Below, piece by piece: positions 41,452 to 50,029 of a stretch of DNA of 64,000 bases. Numbering within the stretch: position 1 is the stretch's first letter; each line of letters opens with the position of its first letter. The stretch comes from JABJMC01 sp964473745 (GTDB taxonomy: Bacteria; Patescibacteriota; Gracilibacteria; UBA1369; UBA12473), in the NCBI GenBank assembly GCA_964473745.1, contig CAYYQE010000004.1:1-64000 (forward strand), in the 5' to 3' direction. Position numbers and translations under genes: made by a program. The notes under the pieces were generated by a model. The model did no database searches. It saw only the letters and a program-made list of their open reading frames with translations, and had not been told where the DNA came from.

Positions 41452-44151
41452 CTACTCCACGGCTACTTCAATAGAGCTACTACTGCGATAACCCAGGTCA
41501 TCATAAACATAAGCAGTAATGGTGTATTCTCGGCCAGAAGGCGCGTTGGTAGCCGCTCGAACTTGACCGGTATAAGGAGAAGAGACAGCCGTGTATTGTA
41601 AGGTGCCGTCTAAATAGAATTCAACCTTGTCTAAACCGTTTAAAGCCTCGGCTTCTACTACAACAGTGTTTTGGCCACGACGAATTAAGCTGTAAGAGCT
41701 AGGAGATGTAATTATGATAGTGGGGCTGTTGGCTAAAGTCTCGGCGGTATGAATTTCGTCTAAGTCAGTTGGTTCCAAAAATTCTTCCATGCCCGCTTCT
41801 TCTTGTTGCTCTAAAGCCCAAGCATCAACCCCAATTTGCCAGTTAGGATAGTAAGACATGATCGCGATGTGTTGTTGGAATTCTTTTTCCTCTAATGACC
41901 AAGTAGGAGAATATTCAGTGGCAACCAACCCAGTAAATCCGTCGACAACCGCCTTAGCCCACAAAGTATCGATTTCGGTTGGGACATTAAAACTGGCGAA
42001 TTTTTCGGTAATGACCATTTCTTCTGGGGTATATTCGGAAGGAATTTTTCCGCTAGAAGTGGTTACGCTCATTTCTACAATTCCATCGGGTTCTGGGAAA
42101 GTTTCCGGATCTAGCTCAGAAAGAGCGTTGGTCATATAGTCATTCCAAATGGTAGCCGCAGCGTCATAGCCGTTAGCTTCATAGGACATTGGTTCGCCGT
42201 CGGCATTCCCAACCCAAACACCAGTGGAAAGTTTGGTGCTATAACCGAGCGTCCAAGCGTTATTAGGAGCGTTTTCGCCATATTCATCTTTTTTATTACT
42301 AGTCCCAGTTTTGGCGGCAACATAATGTCCGCTTACGCGTAAGCGAGAACCTAAGTTAATTACGGGATCAGATAAAATATCAGTGATTAAATAGGCAACT
42401 TGCGGGTCAAGAACTTCTTCGCCAACTTGGTCTTCCCATTTTTCTAAAATTTCACCGTCTCGGTTTTCGATTTTTAAAACTGGTGAAAGTTCTTGTCGAA
42501 TTCCACTGTTTGCAAAAGTTCCGAAAGCTCCTACTAGATCTAATAAGCGAACTTCTCCACTTCCTAAAGCAAGAGGCCATCCATAACCAATGTTTTCATC
42601 TAAATCGATTCCAAAAGGTTCCATAAAAGGAATGATGTCTTCTTCTTGGCCAGCTAAAAAGTAGGATTTGATAGCTGGGATATTACGAGAATAAGCCAGG
42701 GCTTCGCGCATCCGGATAGGTCCCAAAAATTCACCATCATAGTTTTGTGGCCATTCGCCGGGCCCGATTTGAGTTTCGACATCATATAAAACTGTGGCCG
42801 GAGTAAATCCATTCAAAAAAGCCAAAGCATAAACAAAAGGCTTAAAAGAAGATCCTGGCTGACGATAACGAGTGGCGATATTTACATTTCCTTGAATTTC
42901 TTCGTCAAAATAATCAGCAGAGCCAACCATGGCCAAAATTTGGCCGGTTTGAGGGTGAATAGAAACGAGGCTGGCATTATTGGCATCAAATTCACTAAGA
43001 TTGCGTTCGCGATAAGTTTCAACGGCTTCTTCGGCGTATTCCTGCATAGTTGGGTCTAGGGTGGTGTAGACCTTTAAACCACCTTGTTCAACCACATCTT
43101 TCCCGTAGTTTTCTTCGATTAATTCTTTTACATAAAGGACAAAATGAGGGGCTTCGATGTTTTCACGGTAAGAAGTAAATTCAATTTCCCAAGATTCGGC
43201 GAGTGAGGTTTGTTTTTGGTTTTCCGTAATCATTCCCTGTTCAACCATGGCAGCTAAGACAATATCGGTGCGTCCCGGAATATAAAGAGCGTTCCCATTG
43301 ATTAATTCAATATTGGCTCCAATTAACCCATTAATATATTCGTCGTCATTTAAATCTTCGATGGATTCAATAGTTCGATTGGCTAGTTCCTCTTCGGTAA
43401 ATTCGACTGTGAGATAAGAATTTCGATTATTTCCATAGGGCGAATAACGGGTGGGAGCTTTGGGCATAGAGGCCATAATGGCACTTTCGGTGAGAGTTAA
43501 TTCAGCGGCGCTTTTATCGAAATAAGTTTTGGCGGCCAGCTCAGCCCCATAAGCATTGTTTCCGTATGGGATTTCATTTAAATAAAGTTCAAGGATTTCA
43601 TTTTTATCAAAACGGCTTTCCATGCGAATCGCGAGAATAAGTTCTTGAAGTTTGCGTTTGTAAGTTTGTTCGGGGTCGAGGAAGATGTTTTTAACAAGTT
43701 GTTGAGTAATAGTGGAGCAGCCTCGCCTAATTCCAATTCCAAAAAATTCATGAGCAACAGCTTTCACATAACAAGGTAAATCAAAACCAAAATGTTCGTA
43801 ATATTCGTCATCTTCTACGGAAATAGTAGCATCTAACAGATATGTAGAAATGTTTTCAAGGGGGATAATTTCGCGATTTTCTTCGCCATGAACCGCGTAG
43901 AGAATGTTTCCTTCGCGATCCATAATGAGAGTGGATTCTGCCTGTAAAAGGTCTTCTCCGGAGCTAATGTCAGGAAGGCCGCGACTAAAAATAAGGATAA
44001 TTAAAAGCACCAAAACAAATCCAGTTGCCATAATGGCTCCGCAAACTACGAAAACCCATTGTAGCCAGCGTTTCCATAAAGGAAGCATTGGGTGGGGGCG
44101 GAATCTTTTATAAAGTTTGTGGTAAAAACTAGGCATTTTGATTGGTTTCAT
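41452..44151 (-). CDS. Bifunctional penicillin-binding protein 1A
   Basis: 899 residues. A cytoplasmic basic N-terminus and one membrane helix (about 28-55) anchor it; the GT51 transglycosylase follows (SVEDDEYYEHFGFD with the catalytic Glu near 105, then GCSTITQQLVKNIFL, RKLQELILAIRME). The transpeptidase has GSSFKPFVYA (catalytic Ser, near 430), the SxN motif YSRNIPAIK near 492 and AAKTGTSNKKDE near 610. The C-terminal ~80 residues form an Ig-like domain (VEFYLDGTLQY). It polymerises and crosslinks peptidoglycan outside the cell membrane, fitting murL/murD2 and FemAB in the window. Confidence 0.96.
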   Translation of the reverse strand: MKPIKMPSFYHKLYKRFRPHPMLPLWKRWLQWVFVVCGAIMATGFVLVLLIILIFSRGLPDISSGEDLLQAESTLIMDREGNILYAVHGEENREIIPLENISTYLLDATISVEDDEYYEHFGFDLPCYVKAVAHEFFGIGIRRGCSTITQQLVKNIFLDPEQTYKRKLQELILAIRMESRFDKNEILELYLNEIPYGNNAYGAELAAKTYFDKSAAELTLTESAIMASMPKAPTRYSPYGNNRNSYLTVEFTEEELANRTIESIEDLNDDEYINGLIGANIELINGNALYIPGRTDIVLAAMVEQGMITENQKQTSLAESWEIEFTSYRENIEAPHFVLYVKELIEENYGKDVVEQGGLKVYTTLDPTMQEYAEEAVETYRERNLSEFDANNASLVSIHPQTGQILAMVGSADYFDEEIQGNVNIATRYRQPGSSFKPFVYALAFLNGFTPATVLYDVETQIGPGEWPQNYDGEFLGPIRMREALAYSRNIPAIKSYFLAGQEEDIIPFMEPFGIDLDENIGYGWPLALGSGEVRLLDLVGAFGTFANSGIRQELSPVLKIENRDGEILEKWEDQVGEEVLDPQVAYLITDILSDPVINLGSRLRVSGHYVAAKTGTSNKKDEYGENAPNNAWTLGYSTKLSTGVWVGNADGEPMSYEANGYDAAATIWNDYMTNALSELDPETFPEPDGIVEMSVTTSSGKIPSEYTPEEMVITEKFASFNVPTEIDTLWAKAVVDGFTGLVATEYSPTWSLEEKEFQQHIAIMSYYPNWQIGVDAWALEQQEEAGMEEFLEPTDLDEIHTAETLANSPTIIITSPSSYSLIRRGQNTVVVEAEALNGLDKVEFYLDGTLQYTAVSSPYTGQVRAATNAPSGREYTITAYVYDDLGYRSSSSIEVAVE

Positions 44152-44188
44152 TCACAAGGTGTTATAGCAGATTTTGGGGGAAAGATTA

Positions 44189-44308
44189 AGAGAAGGCGGC
44201 TAACTATTCCTCCTCAACTGGAAGGAACCTTTTTGGATACATGATCCAAAAAGAACCCTTCTCGCCTGTCGGCGGGACGTTTTCGGAGAAATATTACCCA
44301 CCTTCTCT
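44189..44308 (+). ncRNA. Three-hairpin RNA-like element, copy 2
   Basis: Outer stem AGAGAAGG (44189-44196)/CCTTCTCT (44301-44308), then TTCCTCC/GAAGGAA, TTTTTGGAT/ATCCAAAAA and TCTCGCC/GGCGGGA hairpins. It lies between divergent genes (PBP1A and the NIF3-like gene), so it is not simply a terminator of a plus-strand gene. Confidence 0.62.
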
Positions 44309-44376
44309 TCCAGCCCCCCTCTTTCTTTTAGCTTCTCTCGTGTTACAATTTGGTCAACAATTTTTAATTTAAAATT

Positions 44377-45342
44377 ATGGCACAAACAATCCAGCAAATT
44401 TATGATTTTGTAATTGAAAGTGGGCGGGAAAATGATCCCCGCACTAAAAAAGAAATTGATCTTCAATTAAAAGACGCGCGGGAAGCTTACAAAAAATTGG
44501 ATAAGAAAAAAAAGCAGTTTTTTGATCAGGATCGGTTTAAAAATCCTTACGCTGATTCTAGGATTTTACATGGAAAAATGAGCACAAAAGTTAAGACGTT
44601 ATTTGCGTGTATTGATGCCGAGGTTCAAGAAGTGCTGTTGGTGAATGAGTTACGCAAAAAAGGGCAAAAAATTGATTTGATTTTTACGCATCATCCAGAG
44701 GGCCAAGCTTTGTTGGATTTGACGAGGGTGATGCCAATTCAGGAAGCGATAATGACGGCGCTGGGGGTGCCTATTAATGTGGTGGAAAAATTGTTGGATC
44801 CGCGTGTTAAGAAAATCGATCGTTCTTTGCATGCCGATAATTTTGGAAGAGTGGCGGATGCGGCACGTTTGCTGGGGATTCCTTTTATGAATTGTCATAC
44901 TCCGGCAGACAATCATGTTCATAAATTTTTGGAAAAACTCGTAAAAGATAAACGAGCAAAAATGCGTTACTTGAAAGATTTAACAGAAGCGCTTTTGGAT
45001 GTTCCAGAATTTGCGGAGGCAGAAAAAGCCGGGGTTGGGCCAGCAATTTATTCGGGCAGCCCACAGTCTAAATTAGGCAAAGTGGCTGTAACCGGGATGA
45101 CTGGTGGGACATCTGGCAATGAGGATATTTATGAGGCCCTAAGTCGTTCGGGGGTAAGTACAATCCTGGCAATGCACATGAGCGAAACGCACCGTGAAAA
45201 AGCTGAAAAGCAGCATTTAAATATTATTGTAACTGGTCATATTTCGAGTGATAGCTTGGGAATGAATTTGATGTTGGATGAGCTTGAAAAGAAGAAAATC
45301 AAAGTGATTGTTGGGGGTGGTTTGATTCGGGTAAAGCGGTAG
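44377..45342 (+). CDS. NIF3-like protein
   Basis: 321 residues. IFTHHPEGQALLDL near residue 106, FMNCHTPADNHVHKFL near 170 and AMHMSETHREKAEKQHLNIIVTGH (about 267-290, described as adjoining motifs) supply the His, Asp and Glu residues that form the dinuclear metal centre of NIF3/YbgI-type hydrolases. It has an N-terminal helical extension (QLKDAREAYKKLDKKKKQFF) not usual in the family. The biochemical role of NIF3 proteins is unsettled. The next gene, an MBL-fold hydrolase, follows after 17 bp. Confidence 0.72.
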   Translation: MAQTIQQIYDFVIESGRENDPRTKKEIDLQLKDAREAYKKLDKKKKQFFDQDRFKNPYADSRILHGKMSTKVKTLFACIDAEVQEVLLVNELRKKGQKIDLIFTHHPEGQALLDLTRVMPIQEAIMTALGVPINVVEKLLDPRVKKIDRSLHADNFGRVADAARLLGIPFMNCHTPADNHVHKFLEKLVKDKRAKMRYLKDLTEALLDVPEFAEAEKAGVGPAIYSGSPQSKLGKVAVTGMTGGTSGNEDIYEALSRSGVSTILAMHMSETHREKAEKQHLNIIVTGHISSDSLGMNLMLDELEKKKIKVIVGGGLIRVKR

Positions 45343-45359
45343 AGTTTTAAATAATTTTT

Positions 45360-45929
45360 ATGGCCAAAGTAGATATTCTTATTGATGGTTATGCAAAGAG
45401 GCTTGATGATGGTTGGATTGTGAATCCAACGGTAGTTTTGGTTCAAGCTAAAGGCAAGAATTTAATAGTTGATCCTGGGGCTGATCGGAAAGCGTTGCTT
45501 GATTCTTTGCAGGCGCGTGGTCTTAAGTATGATGATATTGATGTGGTTTTTTTGACACACGGACATACGGATCATGTTTTGCTGGCTGGGATTTTTGAAA
45601 AAGCGCGCGTTTATAATTTTACCGAAATTTATGAAGGGGTTAGGGAATGGGAGCATAATAATCGGATTGAAGAGATGGATTTAGAAATTTTACCAACTCC
45701 GGGGCATATGCCAGATCATTGTTCTTTGGTGGTGCCAACTGACGAAGGGGTGGTGGTTGTAGCTGGGGATGTTTTTTGGTGGATGGGAGATGAAGAGCAA
45801 GTGATTGATATTGAAAGGCCGGATCAACATTTTGCATCGGACCCGGCGGCCTTAATTGAAAGCCGAAAAAAGGTGCTCGAAATTGCGGATTTTATTATTC
45901 CGGGTCATGGGACGAGGATGGCAGTTTAA
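45360..45929 (+). CDS. MBL-fold metallo-hydrolase
   Basis: 189 residues, a compact metallo-beta-lactamase fold. Metal ligands: FLTHGHTDHVLLAG near residue 64, TPGHMPDHCSLVV near 116, GDVFWW near 142 and IIPGHG near 182. The small size and LIVDPGADRKALLDSL start resemble MBLAC1-like proteins and small MBL hydrolases, with no extra nuclease domain. Probably cotranscribed with the NIF3-like gene. Its stop codon overlaps that of pheT on the other strand. Substrate unknown. Confidence 0.85.
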   Translation: MAKVDILIDGYAKRLDDGWIVNPTVVLVQAKGKNLIVDPGADRKALLDSLQARGLKYDDIDVVFLTHGHTDHVLLAGIFEKARVYNFTEIYEGVREWEHNNRIEEMDLEILPTPGHMPDHCSLVVPTDEGVVVVAGDVFWWMGDEEQVIDIERPDQHFASDPAALIESRKKVLEIADFIIPGHGTRMAV

Positions 45930-48355
45930 GTCCGAATTGCACCACCAAGCTTTTCGATTTCTTTAAATACGGCTTTTTGTGTGTCTTGGAATTCTTGGTC
46001 GTTTAGAGTTCGTTCGTTGTGGCGGAGTTCGACGGAAAAGGCGAGTGATTTTTTGTCTTGTGCAAGGTTTTTGCCTTCGTAAATATCAAATAAATTCACA
46101 CTATGGATTAGTTTGTGTGGGTCACCATTTTTAATAGCTTTTTCAATATCAGCGGCGCGTGATTTTCGGTCAATTAAAAAAGAAACATCAAATACTATAC
46201 TTGGGAATTTAGGAAGGGGTTGAAAAATTGAAGGTTCCCGGCCGTGCTCAACTAAACGGGTAAAATTAACCTCAAAAATTCCAACTAGATGTTCTAAATT
46301 AAGCTCTTTAGTTACTGCGGGATGAAGAATAAATACATGTCCAATGTTTTGGCCGCGCATCATGATTTCAAGACACTTTTTTGGGTGGGCGTATGGTGGC
46401 GGGGTGTGGCAATCGCGTAGGGTTACGTTGGGGGCGCGGAAGGTTTTTTGGAAAGCCTCAAAAGCTCCTTTGATTTCATAAAAGACTTCTTTTTTTGCTT
46501 GAGTGGCAATGGCGCCAATAAGCCATTTTTCTTCGAGGGGCATGTACTCGCCGACCTCTTGATAAGTGTGCCCAACTTCAAACAATTTCATTTCTGGGAA
46601 GTTTTTTTGGTTTTGCGTGATTGATTTGAGCATGCCCGGAACCAAGCTAGTACGCATATGTGTTTGATCGACGGATAGGGGGTTTAAAACCTTGATGTGG
46701 CGCATATCTTCTAAGCCGAATTTTTGGAAAACTTCTTCGTTGTAAAAGGAGTAATTCATGACTTCGGTAAAGCCAAGATTGGCACTTAAAATGTTTCGGG
46801 TAGCATGTTTGTGAAATCGTTCTTGGTTTTCGATTGGTAAGTTGATGGGAAGGTGTGGCATTTCAGCGGGGATGGCGTCGTAGCCAACAATGCGGGCGAT
46901 TTCTTCGGTGATGTCTTCTTCGATGTCTACGTCGCCAGTGGCGCGGTGGGATGGGATTTGAATTTTAAGTTTTTTACCAGCTTCAGTTACACCAAATTCA
47001 AGTGAAGTTAGGATGCGTTTCATTTCAGTTGTTTTGATGGTTACTCCGATTTTGTTGTTAATAACAGCCGGGTCAACCGTCATTTGAATTTTGGGTTCTT
47101 TCCAGGTTCCTTTGGTAACGATAGGGCTGGCGATTTTTAGATTTGGACAAGTTTCTTGGAGAAGGGAGATGGCGCGTTTAATCGCTATTTCAGTTAGGGC
47201 CGGATCAAGGCCTTTTTCAAATCTTTGGGAAGAATCGGATCGTAGGCCGTGGCGGGTTGAAGTGCGGCGAATAGTGGAAGCATGGAAACTGGCTGCTTCT
47301 AAAATAATTTCAGTTGTTTTGTCGTTAATTTCTGAACCAACCCCACCCATTATCCCAGCCAGAGCTACTGGTTCGTTGCTGCCATCACAAATAAGTAGGT
47401 CTTCGGCTGTTAATTTGCGAGTTTTGTGGTCAATGGTTTCTAAGGTTTCGCCTTTTTTAGCAAAGCGAGCGATTAATGTGTCGTTTTTAATAAAGCCGCG
47501 ATCATAGGAGTGCATTGGTTCACCAAGTTCAAGTAAAACGTAGTTAGTTACATCAACAATATTATTGATAGGGCGAACGTCAGCTGCTTCTAAATGCGCT
47601 TTCATCCAATCCGGGGATTCTTTGATTTCTAAGTTTGTAATAATGCAGCCAGAAAATCTGGGGCAGCCGTCCGGGGCTTCGATTTTGATTTTGAGTGGTT
47701 TTTTGCCAGGAGTCCCTTTGAATTTAAGGGAAGAATCGAGCTTTTTGAGTGATTTTTTGAGTAAACAAGCGACCTCACGAGCCATACCATAATGTCCCCA
47801 TAAATCTGGGCGGTGGGTAAGAGATTTGTTGTCGACATCAAAAATTGCGTCGCTTTTGTGGAGCGCTTTGGCTAGCGGGGTACCGGGTTTGCATTTTAAA
47901 TGTGATAAGTCTTTGATGCGGACCTCGGTGGCGCCTTTGGGATTGTCGGTTTCTAGGCCGATTTCTTCGCCAGCACAAATCATGCCAAAACTTTTTTCAC
48001 CACGGATTTTTACTTCTTCTAATTTTACGGGATCGCCTTCGCCGTGCCAGCGCACATGAGCGCCGGGGATAGCCACGGGAACAAGCATTTTCTCAAATAA
48101 ATTTATGCCGCCACAAACAATTTGAACTGGTTTAGTTCGGCCAATATCAACCTGGCAAACTACTAATTTGTCGGCATTAGAATGCCTTCCCACTTTAAGC
48201 ACTTTCCCAATCATCATTTTGTCATATTCTGAGGCCAAATCTACAACTCCCTCAATTTCGGCCGTATGCAAAGTTAGGAGTTCTCCGAGTTGCTCCGGAG
48301 TTACGGAGTCAGGGATATCTACAAAAGTTTTGAGCCAGTTGAGGGAAATTTTCAT
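45926..48355 (-). CDS. pheT: Phenylalanyl-tRNA synthetase beta subunit
   Basis: 809 residues, normal for a bacterial PheT. In order: an N-terminal tRNA-binding OB domain (MMIGKVLKVGRHSNADKLVVCQVDIG, about 46-71), the B3/B4 editing domain (NIVDVTNYVLLELGEPMHSYD), B5 domain (about 395-475), the catalytic-like core (QERFHKHATRNILSANLGFTEVMNYSF) and the C-terminal FDX-ACB anticodon-binding domain (FPSIVFDVSFLIDRKSRA, then HNERTLNDQEF). pheS ends 2 bp upstream, so the pair is one operon. Cytosolic alpha2-beta2 enzyme charging tRNA-Phe. Confidence 0.97.
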   Translation of the reverse strand: MKISLNWLKTFVDIPDSVTPEQLGELLTLHTAEIEGVVDLASEYDKMMIGKVLKVGRHSNADKLVVCQVDIGRTKPVQIVCGGINLFEKMLVPVAIPGAHVRWHGEGDPVKLEEVKIRGEKSFGMICAGEEIGLETDNPKGATEVRIKDLSHLKCKPGTPLAKALHKSDAIFDVDNKSLTHRPDLWGHYGMAREVACLLKKSLKKLDSSLKFKGTPGKKPLKIKIEAPDGCPRFSGCIITNLEIKESPDWMKAHLEAADVRPINNIVDVTNYVLLELGEPMHSYDRGFIKNDTLIARFAKKGETLETIDHKTRKLTAEDLLICDGSNEPVALAGIMGGVGSEINDKTTEIILEAASFHASTIRRTSTRHGLRSDSSQRFEKGLDPALTEIAIKRAISLLQETCPNLKIASPIVTKGTWKEPKIQMTVDPAVINNKIGVTIKTTEMKRILTSLEFGVTEAGKKLKIQIPSHRATGDVDIEEDITEEIARIVGYDAIPAEMPHLPINLPIENQERFHKHATRNILSANLGFTEVMNYSFYNEEVFQKFGLEDMRHIKVLNPLSVDQTHMRTSLVPGMLKSITQNQKNFPEMKLFEVGHTYQEVGEYMPLEEKWLIGAIATQAKKEVFYEIKGAFEAFQKTFRAPNVTLRDCHTPPPYAHPKKCLEIMMRGQNIGHVFILHPAVTKELNLEHLVGIFEVNFTRLVEHGREPSIFQPLPKFPSIVFDVSFLIDRKSRAADIEKAIKNGDPHKLIHSVNLFDIYEGKNLAQDKKSLAFSVELRHNERTLNDQEFQDTQKAVFKEIEKLGGAIRT

Positions 48356-48357
48356 GT

Positions 48358-49398
48358 TTAAAATTGTTCAGCGAAACGGAGATCGCCGCTGGTTAAATGT
48401 CTTATATCGTCGATGCCATAACGCATCATAACAAGGCGAGTTAAGCCAAACCCAAAAGCCCAGCCTTGGTAAACGTCGGGGTCTATGCCGCCGGCGCGGA
48501 GAACGTGAGGGTGGGTCATGCCGCAGCCCATGAATTCTATCCAGCCAGTGCGTTTGCAAACTTTGCAGCCTTTGCCGTCACAGAAAATGCAGGACATATC
48601 AAGTTCAAGTCCGGGTTCCACAAATGGGAAATACCCTGGCCGAAAGCGGATTTTCATCTCTTTTTGGAATAATCGTTGGAGAAATTCAAGCATCACGCCT
48701 TTTAAGTGGGCGATGGAGATGTCTTTGTCGATCATAAGGCCTTCAACTTGGTCGAAAGTGTGTTCGTGCGAGGCATCCGTGGCTTCGTTACGGAAAACAC
48801 GTCCGGGAACGATAATGCGAAGCGGTACGCCGTATTGTTTCATGGCGCGAATTTGGTTGGGTGAAGTGTGGGTACGAAGAACTAAACGCCCTTCTTTTTT
48901 GTTAGCTTTTTTGTCGATGAAAAAAGTATCTTGCATGTCGCGGGCGGGATGGTCGGCCGGGATGTTGAGGCCTTCAAAATTGTAGTATTCGCTTTCGATT
49001 TCTGGGCCATCTATAATTGAAAAACCCATTTGTTGGAAAATGCGTTCTACTTCTTCCTGGACCTGATAAAGCGGATGGATATGACCCTGTTTATAGGCTG
49101 TCCCGGAGGCGGTTAAATCAATCCACTCATCTTTTAAGGCTTTTTCAACTTCGGCGCGTTCAAATTGGTTTTGTTTCATTTTGAACTTGCCTTCGAGTTC
49201 AGTTTTGAGTTTGTTAGAAGCTTTTCCAAAAGTTTTTTTATCTTTTGAAGAAAGATGTTGAAGTCCGCGCAATAACATAGTGAGCTCGCCTTTGCGGCCG
49301 AGGTATTTAGTGTGATAAGCGTCTAAATCGCTAATGGATTTAACTTGCTCAAGAGCAGCGACCGCTTTTTTTTCTAATTTTTTTAAATCGTCTTTCAT
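48358..49398 (-). CDS. pheS: Phenylalanyl-tRNA synthetase alpha subunit
   Basis: Start taken at the Met at 49398 (KDDLKKLEKKAVAALEQVKS, coiled-coil N-terminus), giving 346 residues; the upstream Met at 49440 overlaps the T-tract of a terminator. Class II motifs: VLRTHTSPNQIRAM, GRVFRNEATDASHEHTFDQVEG (motif 2, described as adjoining) and GFGLTRLVMMRYGIDDIR (motif 3). The FCDGKGCKVCKRTGWIEFMG segment lies where PheS variants often carry Cys. Acts with PheT. No T-box was recognised in its leader. Confidence 0.96.
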   Translation of the reverse strand: MKDDLKKLEKKAVAALEQVKSISDLDAYHTKYLGRKGELTMLLRGLQHLSSKDKKTFGKASNKLKTELEGKFKMKQNQFERAEVEKALKDEWIDLTASGTAYKQGHIHPLYQVQEEVERIFQQMGFSIIDGPEIESEYYNFEGLNIPADHPARDMQDTFFIDKKANKKEGRLVLRTHTSPNQIRAMKQYGVPLRIIVPGRVFRNEATDASHEHTFDQVEGLMIDKDISIAHLKGVMLEFLQRLFQKEMKIRFRPGYFPFVEPGLELDMSCIFCDGKGCKVCKRTGWIEFMGCGMTHPHVLRAGGIDPDVYQGWAFGFGLTRLVMMRYGIDDIRHLTSGDLRFAEQF

Positions 49399-49437
49399 AA
49401 CGCTACGTACTTTAGCGGGTTTGGATTTATCTGTAAA

Positions 49438-49470
49438 CAAAAAGACCCCCTATAAAAGAGGGCCTTTTAA
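49438..49470 (-). terminator. Terminator between hup and pheS
   Basis: On the minus strand AAAAGGCCCTC pairs with GGGGGTCTTTTT around a short A/T loop, followed by a T-run. It ends the hup transcript or attenuates read-through into pheST. A second hairpin (TGACGG...CCAGTCA) lies just after the hup stop near 49535-49562. Confidence 0.65.
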
Positions 49471-49566
49471 ATTTTATCTCGCTCCTCCGCGAATCAGCCT
49501 AGTCGCTGCCATTCATAGCTGGTTGCAAAGGTGATGGTGACTGGAGCGCTTCGCTTCCCGTCACTG

Positions 49567-49842
49567 CTATCTAACAGCGTCTTTAAGAGTCTTGCCAGCT
49601 TTGAAAGCAGGAAGTTTCATTGATGGAATCTTGATTTTTTCGGTCGGGTTGCGTGGGTTAACACCGGTACGAGCAGCACGTTTGCTAACACGGAAAGTTC
49701 CAAAACCTGTAATAGTAACGTTTTGGCCTTTTTTGAGTGAGGTGGTGATGGTTTCGAGCATTGCTTCTAAGGCAATTGCTGCAGCTTTTTTGGTAATGCC
49801 AGCGCTTTGAGCGGCCGCATTGATTAGGTCTTGCTTAGTCAT
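49567..49842 (-). CDS. hup: DNA-binding protein HU
   Basis: From the Met at 49842 it is 91 residues: TKQDLINAAAQSAGITKKAA (dimerisation helices), VTITGFGTFRVSKRAARTGVNP (beta arm start) and KIKIPSMKLPAFKAGKTLKDAV (C-terminal block, IHF/HU signature region). A frame extends upstream to 49926 but those residues are not HU-like. Nucleoid protein that bends DNA. It carries its own terminator downstream. Confidence 0.95.
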   Translation of the reverse strand: MTKQDLINAAAQSAGITKKAAAIALEAMLETITTSLKKGQNVTITGFGTFRVSKRAARTGVNPRNPTEKIKIPSMKLPAFKAGKTLKDAVR

Positions 49843-49990
49843 TTTTTTGCGAAAGTTAGAATATAAAAGACTGGGTTTGATTATAGGGGAGGAAGAATGA
49901 AGCGCAAGGCATTTTTGGTTGCGCATAAAAGAAAAGTGTTGATTTATGGCTTATTTGTGGGAAAATTCGGCTCCTTTAAAATGACCTTTG

Positions 49991-50017
49991 TTGCAAAATG
50001 TTTAAAAATCATATAAT
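49991..50017 (+). promoter_or_regulatory. topA promoter
   Basis: TATAAT (50012-50017) is preceded by TTGCAA (49991-49996, 15-bp spacing) or TTGTTG (49988-49993, 18-bp spacing). The ATG is at 50030. Confidence 0.6.
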
Positions 50018-50029
50018 TGTATTAATCGT

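Noticed and set aside
44200..44466. Small minus-strand protein over the structured repeat (also at 52091-52441)
   Set aside because: The similar peptides arise because the RNA-like element is repeated; covariation fits structure, not coding.
49438..49566. T-box or Phe leader peptide controlling pheST
   Set aside because: No TGGNACCGCG box, and the only short frame (MNGSD) has no Phe codons. The hairpin with T-run is enough to explain it as the hup terminator.
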